Of a stretch of 17,599 nt of DNA, positions 7,363 to 13,893 are shown one piece after another. Origin of the DNA: Bifidobacteriaceae bacterium NR021. Its GTDB lineage: Bacteria > Actinomycetota > Actinomycetes > Actinomycetales > Bifidobacteriaceae. How positions within the stretch are numbered: position 1 is the first letter of the stretch; every line of letters starts with the position of its first letter. The notes beneath the pieces were generated by a model. It was not told the DNA's origin and made no database searches. It saw only the letters and a list, made by a program, of their open reading frames with translations. The position numbers and the translations under genes are program-made. The stretch covers positions 238,184-255,782 of the forward strand of contig NQOP01000002.1 of assembly GCA_003585845.1 (NCBI GenBank). Direction: 5' to 3'.

Positions 7363-9036
7363 ATGGTAGCAAAAAATGCGGGAATGCCCGCCACCCCAGA
7401 AGATCTAGTCGACGTCGACGCTTTGGTTGGCGCTTACTATGATGAAATTCCAAATTCCAACATTCCAGAACAGCGCGTGATTTTCGGCACGTCCGGCCAC
7501 CGTGGTTCTGCTTTGAAAACTTCGTTTAACGAAGCTCATATTGTGGCAATTACGCAAGCTATTGCTGAATATCGCAAGAAAGCTGGCGTAACTGGTCCTC
7601 TTTATATTGGTCGCGATACGCACGCTCTTTCTGAGCCTGCTCAAAAAACCGCTATTGAGGTTTTGGTTGCTAACGGAGTTCACGTTCGCGTGGATTCTCG
7701 CGGCGATTTCGTGCCAACTCCTGTTGTTTCTCAGGCTATTTTGACGCATAATCGCGCAGCCGACGGAACTCAGCGTTTTAGCGGCGACGGCTTGGCTGAC
7801 GGCATTGTCGTCACTCCATCACACAACCCACCAACCGACGGTGGCTTTAAGTACGATCCTGTAACAGGCGGTCCTGCACCTGCGGATGTAACTAACGCAA
7901 TTGCAGCTCGCGCAAACGAATTGCTCGACAACTACAAGTCCGTAAAGCGCGTACCTTTCGAAGAAGCAATCAAGTCTGATTTGGTTGAAGGCTTCGATTA
8001 CCGCGAACACTACGTTAGCGATTTGGCAAACGTTATTGATTTCGATGTGATTCGTTCTAGCGGCGTGCGTTTGGGAATTGACCCACTCGGCGGCGCAAGC
8101 GTAAACTACTGGCCACTTATGAACGAAAAGTACGGTTTGAACATTGGCGTTGTACGTCCAGAAGTTGACCCAACTTGGCGATTCATGACTATTGACCACG
8201 ATGGCAAGATTCGTATGGATCCAAGCTCCCCTTACGCAATGAAGGGCTTAGTTGATCAGCTTAACGCTGGCGCTTGGGATAAGTACGATTTGGTTGGCGG
8301 CACCGATCCAGATGCTGACCGCCACGGTATTGTGTGCCCGAACTGGGGCGTTATGAACCCGAACCACTACATTGCAGTGTGCGTGGAGTACTTGTTCGGC
8401 GGCGCTCGTCCGGATTGGCCAAAGAATACTGCTATCGGCAAGACGCTTGTGTCTTCTTCCTTGATCGACCGCGTGGCAGCTTCTATTAACGCTAAGCTTG
8501 TGGAAGTTCCTGTTGGCTTCAAGTGGTTCGTTGACCCACTCTTTAGCGGCGAAGTTGCTTTCGGCGGCGAAGAAAGCTCCGGAATGAGCTTCTTGCGCAA
8601 AGATGGTCGCGTTTGGACCACCGATAAGGATGGTTTGATTCCTGATTTGCTCGCTGCGGAAATTACTGCAAAGACTGGCAAGAACCCAGCTCAGCTTCAC
8701 CAGGATCAGGTTGCTCGCTTTGGCGAAAGCTGGTATAAGCGCGTCGATACCCCAACCACGCTTGAACAAAAGCAGAAGTTCGCATCTTTGAGCGGCGACG
8801 ATGTTGAAGCAACCAAGCTTGCTGGCGAAGATATTACCGCAAAGCTTACGGAAGCTCCTGGAAACGGCGCAAAGATTGGCGGCTTGAAGGTGACGACTAA
8901 GAACAACTGGTTCGCTGCTCGCCCATCTGGTACCGAGAATATTTACAAGGTTTACGCAGAATCCTTCGTTTCTCCAGAAGCACTTGACAAGGTGCTTGAG
9001 GAAGCTACTGCTGTAGTCGACAAGGCTTTAGCGTAA
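7363..9036 (+). CDS. pgm: Phosphoglucomutase, alpha-D-glucose-phosphate-specific
   Basis: A 557-aa cytoplasmic enzyme interconverting glucose-1-phosphate and glucose-6-phosphate, linking glycogen, UDP-glucose and galactose metabolism to the central pathway. Motifs in order: FGTSGHRG at 41-48; phosphoserine loop TPSHNPPTDGG with Ser153; Mg loop GGTDPDADRHG with Asp315/317/319; sugar-binding GGEESSGM at 401-408; phosphate-binding RPSGTE near the C-terminus. The length matches the roughly 546-560 aa of the bacterial Pgm subfamily. The start at 7363 keeps the short N-terminal extension expected in bifidobacterial Pgm; its Shine-Dalgarno is weak (AAAAAG), and an in-frame ATG at 7384 is the alternative. 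The body of the gene uses visibly more C/G-ending codons than the preceding kinase gene, as expected for high expression. A strong terminator follows at 9072-9105. Confidence 0.97.
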   Translation: MVAKNAGMPATPEDLVDVDALVGAYYDEIPNSNIPEQRVIFGTSGHRGSALKTSFNEAHIVAITQAIAEYRKKAGVTGPLYIGRDTHALSEPAQKTAIEVLVANGVHVRVDSRGDFVPTPVVSQAILTHNRAADGTQRFSGDGLADGIVVTPSHNPPTDGGFKYDPVTGGPAPADVTNAIAARANELLDNYKSVKRVPFEEAIKSDLVEGFDYREHYVSDLANVIDFDVIRSSGVRLGIDPLGGASVNYWPLMNEKYGLNIGVVRPEVDPTWRFMTIDHDGKIRMDPSSPYAMKGLVDQLNAGAWDKYDLVGGTDPDADRHGIVCPNWGVMNPNHYIAVCVEYLFGGARPDWPKNTAIGKTLVSSSLIDRVAASINAKLVEVPVGFKWFVDPLFSGEVAFGGEESSGMSFLRKDGRVWTTDKDGLIPDLLAAEITAKTGKNPAQLHQDQVARFGESWYKRVDTPTTLEQKQKFASLSGDDVEATKLAGEDITAKLTEAPGNGAKIGGLKVTTKNNWFAARPSGTENIYKVYAESFVSPEALDKVLEEATAVVDKALA

Positions 9037-9071
9037 CGTAATAATCTTGCGTAAATAAAGAATCTACTAAT

Positions 9072-9105
9072 TGCGCTGGTTGCAATCTGCAGCCGGCGCA
9101 TTTTT
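9072..9105 (+). terminator. Intrinsic terminator after pgm, in the rnhA leader
   Basis: A 13-bp stem (9072-9084 with 9088-9100, two G-T wobbles, loop ATC) starting TGCGCTGG, followed directly by TTTTT. It ends 13 nt before the rnhA ATG, and the last T abuts the GAAAGG ribosome site, so it sits between pgm and rnhA with almost no room for a separate promoter. Confidence 0.9.
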
Positions 9106-9118
9106 GAAAGGTTTTGTC

Positions 9119-10204
9119 ATGATTGTTGTTTCAACAGACGGTTCCGCGCTCGGAAACCCAAACGGTTCAATGGGTTGGGCGTGGGCAGATCACATTGATG
9201 AGTCTGGTAGCTCTAACGAACACCATCACACAGGCAATGCAGATGCTGGAGGCGCAACTAATGGCACAAATCAAATTGGCGAATTATGCGCAGTTTTGGA
9301 AGCTTTACGAGCACATCCTGGAAGTGAGCCGCTCACAATCGAAAGTGATTCACAATACGCTATAAACTGCGCAACTACGTGGATTCACGGATGGAAAAAG
9401 AACGGTTGGAAAAACTCTAAAAATGAGCCTGTTAAAAATGCCGAGCTGATTCGCGCAATCGACGCGGAAATTACTAAGCGCGAAGGTGCCGTAAAATTCG
9501 TGTGGGTTAAGGGTCACGCAGGAAACGCAGGAAACGAAAAAGTTGATACATTAGCGCATGGATATGCGCAAGATTGCCGAAATGGTTTGAAGGACGGATA
9601 CTTGCCTTTAGAAGGCTGGAAGTCGCTTCTTGCTTCTGAATATGCAAAAGGTACGAATGTGCCAAGTGATGCGAAAATGCTTTTAGATGGCAAAATTTCC
9701 AATGCAGAATATCATCTTGAACGCACAGTTGGCGAAGATATTAATCCTGATTTTTCTGCACAAAATAGTAAAAACGCTAGTGATCTAACTGAATCTGCAA
9801 ATGAATCAGTGCGCGAACAAGCGCAAGAAGCAGCATGTGAAACGAAACCTAAACAAGCGCAAGAAGAAACATGTAAACAAGCGCGTGAAACAAAGCGTGA
9901 AACGTTAGAAAATAGCGGAAAAGATGCACTATCAATAGAAAATAAACAAGATATGCACCAGCAAGACGCTATAACTATTATTCAAGAAGTTCCAAAAACA
10001 GAGCAAAATGTTACTCAAACTACATCTAAACCAGTTCAAGGATTAAGTGTTTCTGGCGTGCTGCAGTTTACTCCACCACCAAACACAAGCCCAAGTTTTA
10101 ACGGCGAGGCGCGTTTTATTTCCGGCACAATTAACGTAAGCGGCTACGTAGAGCCCGACGGCACCTTACATTTATCTCCAACCGCCTTCTACCTAAATCA
10201 ATGA
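9119..10204 (+). CDS. rnhA: Ribonuclease HI with long repetitive linker and C-terminal module
   Basis: 361 aa. Degrades RNA in RNA-DNA hybrids using two metal ions. The catalytic carboxylates are Asp7 (STDGSALGNP), Glu55 (GELCAVLEAL), Asp77 (ESDSQY) and Asp143, with His133 in VKGHAGNAGNEKVD. The E-to-D (22) and H-to-D (10) spacings equal those of E. coli RNase HI. An insertion of about 10 residues, rich in His/Asp/Gly, lies between Asp7 and Glu55. The RNase H domain ends near residue 155; E. coli RnhA is about 155 aa. Beyond it lie YLPLEGWKSLL (161-171), a charged Gln/Glu/Lys linker 215-300 with repeats such as KQAQEETCKQARETK, and a last module 307-361 that I do not recognise. The start is ATG 9119 with AAAGG 7 nt upstream; the in-frame TTG at 9071 lies inside the terminator. 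Confidence 0.92.
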   Translation: MIVVSTDGSALGNPNGSMGWAWADHIDESGSSNEHHHTGNADAGGATNGTNQIGELCAVLEALRAHPGSEPLTIESDSQYAINCATTWIHGWKKNGWKNSKNEPVKNAELIRAIDAEITKREGAVKFVWVKGHAGNAGNEKVDTLAHGYAQDCRNGLKDGYLPLEGWKSLLASEYAKGTNVPSDAKMLLDGKISNAEYHLERTVGEDINPDFSAQNSKNASDLTESANESVREQAQEAACETKPKQAQEETCKQARETKRETLENSGKDALSIENKQDMHQQDAITIIQEVPKTEQNVTQTTSKPVQGLSVSGVLQFTPPPNTSPSFNGEARFISGTINVSGYVEPDGTLHLSPTAFYLNQ

Positions 10205-10283
10205 TAAAGGCATACTAAAAATCTGCACGCAGACTAATATGGAAATGTACGAAAATGAGGCACGCATAAAAACACAAAGCCTC

Positions 10284-10323
10284 TCCCGCAAATAGCGATG
10301 GAAGTTCATCGGCGAACTCGGGA
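10284..10323 (+). other. Possible structured leader upstream of rpiA
   Basis: Nested inverted repeats in the 145-nt rnhA-rpiA gap: outer TCCCG (10284-10288) with CGGGA (10319-10323), inner CGATG (10296-10300) with CATCG (10307-10311) and a 6-nt loop. GTTC/GAAC (10304-10307/10314-10317) could form a competing stem. There is no T tract, so it is not a terminator. The rest of the gap shows no supported gene or clear promoter. Confidence 0.3.
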
Positions 10324-10349
10324 ATAACAAAAACAAGAAAGCAGGGATA

Positions 10350-11048
10350 ATGGATAAAGCACAACAAGATGCGCTTAAAAAAGCAGCAGGCATTGAAGCC
10401 GCGAAGATTGTAAAGAATGGAATGATGGTTGGTCTTGGCACCGGCTCTACAGTGCGCTTCTTGGTTGACGAGCTTGGCCGCAGAGTTAAGGAAGAAGGCT
10501 TGAGCTTCACAGGAGTCACCACTTCTCGTCGCACGCAAGAGCAAGCAGAAGGCTACGGCATTAAGATTCTCGACATTAACGAAGTGGATCACATTGACGT
10601 TACAATCGATGGTTCTGACGAAGTTGACAAGAATTTCAACGGCATTAAGGGCGGCGGCGCAGCTCTTCTTTGGGAAAAGATTGTTGCTATTAACTCCGAC
10701 CGCATCGTGTGGATTGTTGACGCAAGCAAGGTAGTCGACACGATTGGCAAGTTCCCACTTCCTGTTGAGGTGATTCCGTTTGGCTCCGCGCAGGTGATTC
10801 GCAAGTTCGAAAAGCGCGGATATAAGCCAGTTTTGCGTCTTGATGCTGACGGCAAGGAAGTGCGCACCGATGAGAACAACTTCGTGGTTGATTTGCATAT
10901 GGAGCGCATTGAGCATCCACAGGAGTTGGCGAAGGATTTGATTGAGACTGTTGGCGTTGTGGAACACGGATTGTTCTTGAACATGGTTGACACGGTGATC
11001 GTCGGCGATCCAAACGGTCCTCGCACGCTTACAAACCCAAATAAGTAG
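10350..11048 (+). CDS. rpiA: Ribose-5-phosphate isomerase A
   Basis: A 232-aa cytoplasmic enzyme interconverting ribose-5-phosphate and ribulose-5-phosphate, used in the pentose phosphate and bifid-shunt network. Motifs: GLGTGSTV at 28-35 (phosphate loop), DGSDEVD with Asp87 and Asp90, KGGGAAL with Lys100, and Glu109 (LLWEKI). All are offset by +6 from the E. coli catalytic residues Asp81, Asp84, Lys94 and Glu103, as I recall the numbering. The ending GPRTLTNPNK fits the usual C-terminus. The ribosome site is AGGG with short spacing (about 3 nt), which is suboptimal; the start is nevertheless supported by the conserved N-terminus. Codon use is more G/C-ending than in the neighbours, like pgm. 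An intrinsic terminator follows 70 nt later. Confidence 0.96.
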   Translation: MDKAQQDALKKAAGIEAAKIVKNGMMVGLGTGSTVRFLVDELGRRVKEEGLSFTGVTTSRRTQEQAEGYGIKILDINEVDHIDVTIDGSDEVDKNFNGIKGGGAALLWEKIVAINSDRIVWIVDASKVVDTIGKFPLPVEVIPFGSAQVIRKFEKRGYKPVLRLDADGKEVRTDENNFVVDLHMERIEHPQELAKDLIETVGVVEHGLFLNMVDTVIVGDPNGPRTLTNPNK

Positions 11049-11118
11049 CCGCGAATAGGTATCCGCGCATAGTAGCAAATAAGTGCAACTAAGCACAACT
11101 AATTAAATAAGCTATGGA

Positions 11119-11153
11119 AGTAGGGCCTGCGATTTTGTAGGCTCTACTTTTTT
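11119..11153 (+). terminator. Intrinsic terminator of rpiA
   Basis: A 10-bp stem AGTAGGGCCT (11119-11128) with AGGCTCTACT (11139-11148), one G-T wobble and a 10-nt loop, followed by a run of T to 11153. Confidence 0.9.
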
Positions 11154-11166
11154 ATTACTGCACGAG

Positions 11167-11256
11167 TGTCCAAAAACAAGCAGAATCAGACACTAACGCA
11201 GAAACCATACTGCGCGCATGTCCCAAAACAAGCAAAATGAGACACTCGCGCAGAAA
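11167..11256. repeat. Two copies of a 38-bp repeat carrying GTGTC/GACAC arms
   Basis: 11167-11204 and 11219-11256 match at 33 of 38 positions with an offset of 52. The shared core is an ACAAGC stretch followed by AGACACT and CGCAGAAA. In copy 1, GTGTC at 11166-11170 and GACAC at 11189-11193 form inverted arms 18 nt apart; copy 2 keeps TGTC and GACA. The repeats lie between the rpiA terminator and the bS22 terminator, in the 302-nt gene-free stretch 11049-11350. I see no other copy in the window. Confidence 0.8.
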
Positions 11257-11263
11257 TGAAGCG

Positions 11264-11295
11264 AAAATAAAAAAGCGCCGGAAAAACCGACGCTT
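11264..11295 (-). terminator. Intrinsic terminator of the bS22 gene
   Basis: Read on the minus strand: stem AAGCGTCGG with CCGGCGCTT (11295-11287 and 11281-11273), one T-G wobble, loop TTTTT, followed by a T-rich tract to 11264. It lies 55 nt beyond the stop of the small ribosomal-protein gene. Confidence 0.85.
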
Positions 11296-11350
11296 CAAAA
11301 AGTCTTACGTGCCTAAACGTTCAGACACGCATCAACGCATAGCAAGAAAA

Positions 11351-11440
11351 TTACTTGCGCTGGTGACGAGTCTTACGCAGCAGTTTGCGGTGCTTCTTCT
11401 TGCTCATCCGCTTGCGGCGCTTCTTGATGACAGAACCCAT
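11351..11440 (-). CDS. Small ribosomal protein bS22 (AURKAIP1/COX24-domain protein)
   Basis: A 29-aa, extremely basic protein that starts MGSVIKKRRKRMSKK and ends RKTRHQRK. It belongs to the AURKAIP1/COX24 (PF08213) family, the bacterial counterpart of mitochondrial mS38. In mycobacteria the equivalent 33-aa protein, bS22, is a 30S subunit component near the decoding region. ATG at 11440 is preceded by a perfect GGAGG (11451-11447) with 6-nt spacing, and a terminator follows at 11295-11264, so it is a complete single-gene unit. It is so short that length-filtered gene calling easily misses it. The sequence match to the family is strong; ribosomal location is inferred from the mycobacterial protein. 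Confidence 0.92.
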   Translation of the reverse strand: MGSVIKKRRKRMSKKKHRKLLRKTRHQRK

Positions 11441-11512
11441 CTGAAGCCTCCATTCCTATGTAAAGTGTGCAACTTGCCTAATGTTACACCGTTTGAACGA
11501 CTTTGTGGAGTG

Positions 11513-11540
11513 ATATTACAAAGAACATCATTTTTTACAA
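11513..11540 (-). promoter_or_regulatory. Candidate promoter of the bS22 gene
   Basis: On the minus strand, TTGTAA (11540-11535) and TAATAT (11518-11513) are 16 nt apart, lying in the 104-nt gap downstream of the membrane-protein gene and giving a leader of about 65 nt before the bS22 ATG. No terminator separates the two genes, so read-through may contribute. Confidence 0.35.
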
Positions 11541-11544
11541 CAAT

Positions 11545-12201
11545 TTACATTGGGAATCTGTGATAAAAACGCTCTACTGCTTGCTTTGCACCGTTTACTT
11601 CAAAAACAGCAGTATCGTTCTGCCACAATGCACTAGCCTGTGATTTATCATTTTCATCATTTCGCAACACATAGCTACCGGCAGTCTTACCAGAAACTTG
11701 AATTTTTCCACTTGCGATATCAGAACCCTTAAGTCCATCAACTAACGCTTCATACTGTTTGTTCGCAGAATCGCGATTCGACCATTGAGCAACAGTTACA
11801 GACACTTCCCCATCTGGCTGACCAGTTGAGTACTTAACAGAATATTCCTCCAAAGGCGACGATTCAGTCCAAGTTGCACTAGGTATAGCGTCTACACGAG
11901 CGAAATCAAGTACGCTATCAGGCATAGCCTTAAGCAATGCCGTAGAAGATGCTGGCAAAGGTTTCGATGGTATAGAAGGCGTTTTAGGCATTACCATATG
12001 ATTTTTGCTCGCAACATTTTCGTGATTCAACGCCCAACCTGGCCACATAAAAGCTGAAATTAGAGCCAAAACCACAATTACTGCAGCTGAAGTCAACACA
12101 ACTAATAACTTGCTGTGTGATGAATTATTGACACTTGAGGAATTCATATTCAACGCACCCATCTTTGAAGCATTCATACTTGAAGCATTCGATTTCGACA
12201 T
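11545..12201 (-). CDS. Unrecognised single-pass membrane protein
   Basis: 218 aa, family not recognised. Residues 1-31 are Ser/Asn-rich with four Met (residues 1, 9, 14, 19) and a repeated NAS motif from a 15-bp DNA duplication. Residues 32-54 form a strong hydrophobic helix ending MWPGWAL. A Pro/Ser/Lys-rich linker follows to about 85. The rest (about 88-218) looks like a small soluble alpha/beta domain with segments VSVTVAQWSNRDSANKQYEAL and TAVFEVNGAKQAVERFYHRF. The topology suggests a short cytoplasmic tail, one anchor and an extracytoplasmic domain; there is no lipobox Cys. No Shine-Dalgarno is visible before any candidate Met, so the exact start is uncertain; a CATAAT hexamer just upstream of 12201 would fit a leaderless transcript from the first ATG. 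A role in the envelope is only inferred from topology. Confidence 0.75.
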   Translation of the reverse strand: MSKSNASSMNASKMGALNMNSSSVNNSSHSKLLVVLTSAAVIVVLALISAFMWPGWALNHENVASKNHMVMPKTPSIPSKPLPASSTALLKAMPDSVLDFARVDAIPSATWTESSPLEEYSVKYSTGQPDGEVSVTVAQWSNRDSANKQYEALVDGLKGSDIASGKIQVSGKTAGSYVLRNDENDKSQASALWQNDTAVFEVNGAKQAVERFYHRFPM

Positions 12202-12207
12202 ACTTGC

Positions 12208-12228
12208 ATTATGTCACATCGCGATGAC
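12208..12228 (-). promoter_or_regulatory. Possible -10 box (leaderless start) and adjoining palindrome
   Basis: On the minus strand CATAAT (12213-12208) ends 6 nt before the ATG at 12201, the geometry of a leaderless transcript. Directly upstream is the palindrome CATCGCGATG (12217-12226), flanked by GTCA and TGAC, at the position of the promoter spacer, so it could be an operator. No good -35 is seen. Confidence 0.3.
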
Positions 12229-12308
12229 GCTTTTAGTGCGCAAAAACGCTTTACAATCAAAAACAAACACAAAATATGATTGTCTAATAAAGCGTATAGC
12301 GTCGAGAT

Positions 12309-13808
12309 ATGGCTAGTAAATCTACTCTTCACTATTTATGCTCCGAATGCGGTTGGAGCGGCTCAAAATGGTACGGTCGCTGCCCTGAATGTGGCGAATG
12401 GGGCACAGTGAACGAGTTTAGAGAAGCGCGAGTTAGCGGATTATCTCGTACAACACGTGCGTCGCGCACAACAGCAATGCACACAACAGCATCGCGCACC
12501 TATTCACCAGATAGCATAGATACTTCTAATCGCAATATCGCGCATTCAGCTCTCGATTCAACAACGTCCGCGCAACCAATTAGCGAAATTCAAGCAGACG
12601 ACGCAATGCGCATCCACACTGGTTTTAGCGAATTCGATCGCGTATTAGGCGGAGGACTTGTGCCAGGCTCCGTAACTCTTATAGCAGGAGAGCCAGGTAT
12701 CGGAAAATCAACACTACTTCTAAAAACAGCAGCTTACGTATCTAAACAATCAAAAGAAAGCAACACTCCCCCTGTATTGTATATTTCCGGCGAGGAATCA
12801 GCAGCGCAAGTTAAATTGCGCGCGTCTAGAATTAACGCTGTAAACGATTATTTATTACTTGCAACAACAGGCGATCTTGACACTGTACTAGATCTTATTG
12901 AAACGCATCATCCTACGCTTGCTATTGTCGATTCTGCGCAAACGATTTCCGCACAAGAAGTAGATGGTATTACAGGCGGTTCTACACAAGTTAGAGAAGT
13001 TGCGAGCGCACTTATAGACGTTGCTAAAACTAACAATATTCCGATACTTTTAGTTGGGCACGTTACAAAAGATGGTTCAATAGCAGGGCCGCGTACGCTT
13101 GAGCATTTAGTCGACACAGTATGCCAATTTGAGGGCGATACACAAACAGCGCTACGCATGCTAAGAGCTGTAAAGAATCGCTTTGGTCCTACAGACGAAG
13201 TTGGCTGCTTCGATATGAGCGGTGAAGGAATTGAGGAAGTGCCGGATCCTTCCGGACTGTTTTTGTCTTCTACAGAAAACGATAATCAAGGTAAAAATGC
13301 GCAAGATGGCACAAACGACGGAACTTGCGTCACTTTTACACTTGAAGGACACAGAAGCCTGCCAATTGAAATACAAGCACTTGTAACGCAATCAGCTCTG
13401 CCCACTCCTCGCCGTGCAGTTTCTGGTGTTGATTCTAACCGTCTTGCAATGCTTACAGCAGTTTTGTATCGTCACGGACGCGTTAATTTACTTGCAAAAG
13501 ATTTGTACGTATCTACTATTGCAGGAGCGTTGGCAAAAGAGCCGTCTTGCGACTTGGCAATCGTAGCAGCTTTAGCTAGCGCTGCTGCCGGGAAAGCAGT
13601 AACTCCTAAAACTTGCGCAATTGGCGAGATGAGCTTAACTGGTCAAGTTCGCCCAGTGCCAAGAATAGAGCCGCGATTGCGCGAGGCTGCGCGAATAGGA
13701 TATAAGCGCGCTGTTGTGTGCCCGCTTCGAAAAAAGATTAATATTCCAGGATTGCAGATTGTTGAAGTGCGCAACGTTCGAGATGCGTTACAAGCGCTTG
13801 GATTGTGA
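12309..13808 (+). CDS. radA: DNA repair ATPase/helicase RadA (Sms)
   Basis: A 499-aa protein that promotes branch migration of recombination intermediates in RecA-dependent repair. The N-terminal C4 zinc finger has Cys11, 14, 25 and 28 (CSECGW...CPECGEW). The Walker A is GEPGIGKST at 127-135, the Walker B LAIVDSAQTI around 204-213, and the RadA-specific KNRFG motif is at 289-293. The C-terminal third is the Lon-protease-like domain (conserved GEMSLTGQVRPVPRIEPRLREA), which lacks a protease Ser in this family. There is a low-complexity Thr/Ser/Arg linker at 40-95 and an Asn/Asp/Gly insertion at 321-337. It is slightly longer than E. coli RadA (460 aa). No clear Shine-Dalgarno precedes ATG 12309; leaderless initiation is possible. 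It is divergent from the membrane-protein gene across 107 nt. Confidence 0.96.
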   Translation: MASKSTLHYLCSECGWSGSKWYGRCPECGEWGTVNEFREARVSGLSRTTRASRTTAMHTTASRTYSPDSIDTSNRNIAHSALDSTTSAQPISEIQADDAMRIHTGFSEFDRVLGGGLVPGSVTLIAGEPGIGKSTLLLKTAAYVSKQSKESNTPPVLYISGEESAAQVKLRASRINAVNDYLLLATTGDLDTVLDLIETHHPTLAIVDSAQTISAQEVDGITGGSTQVREVASALIDVAKTNNIPILLVGHVTKDGSIAGPRTLEHLVDTVCQFEGDTQTALRMLRAVKNRFGPTDEVGCFDMSGEGIEEVPDPSGLFLSSTENDNQGKNAQDGTNDGTCVTFTLEGHRSLPIEIQALVTQSALPTPRRAVSGVDSNRLAMLTAVLYRHGRVNLLAKDLYVSTIAGALAKEPSCDLAIVAALASAAAGKAVTPKTCAIGEMSLTGQVRPVPRIEPRLREAARIGYKRAVVCPLRKKINIPGLQIVEVRNVRDALQALGL

Positions 13809-13816
13809 AGATTCGT

Positions 13817-13870
13817 GATTTTATAGATTTGCGATTTTATAGATTTGCGATTTTATAGATTTGCGATTTT
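13817..13870. repeat. 16-bp tandem repeat between radA and the SAHH-family gene
   Basis: Three exact copies of GATTTTATAGATTTGC at 13817-13832, 13833-13848 and 13849-13864, then a partial GATTTT at 13865-13870. The array starts 8 nt after the radA stop and ends 12 nt before the downstream AGGAG ribosome site (13883-13887). There is no terminator in the 85-nt gap. Confidence 0.95.
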
Positions 13871-13893
13871 GGGAATTAATATAGGAGTTTAAT

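Noticed and set aside
8248..8769. Minus-strand open frame (173 codons) inside pgm
   Set aside because: It lies antisense to conserved phosphoglucomutase motifs, with a composition typical of a reverse-complement shadow.
9071..9121. TTG at 9071 as the rnhA start
   Set aside because: It falls inside the pgm terminator stem and adds residues not found in RNase HI. ATG 9119 has a good ribosome site and leads directly into the family start.
10239..10295. Short ORF of 16-18 codons upstream of rpiA as a possible leader peptide
   Set aside because: No Shine-Dalgarno precedes either ATG, and the peptide has no run of a regulatory amino acid or family resemblance.
10215..11096. Long minus-strand open frame (293 codons) across rpiA
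   Set aside because: It is antisense to a complete rpiA with all catalytic motifs. The peptide has no recognisable domain and there is no ribosome site; it reflects the codon bias of rpiA.
13809..13893. SAM or SAH riboswitch upstream of the SAHH-family gene
   Set aside because: The 85-nt gap is mostly a 16-bp tandem repeat and lacks paired stems or any conserved riboswitch core that I can see.
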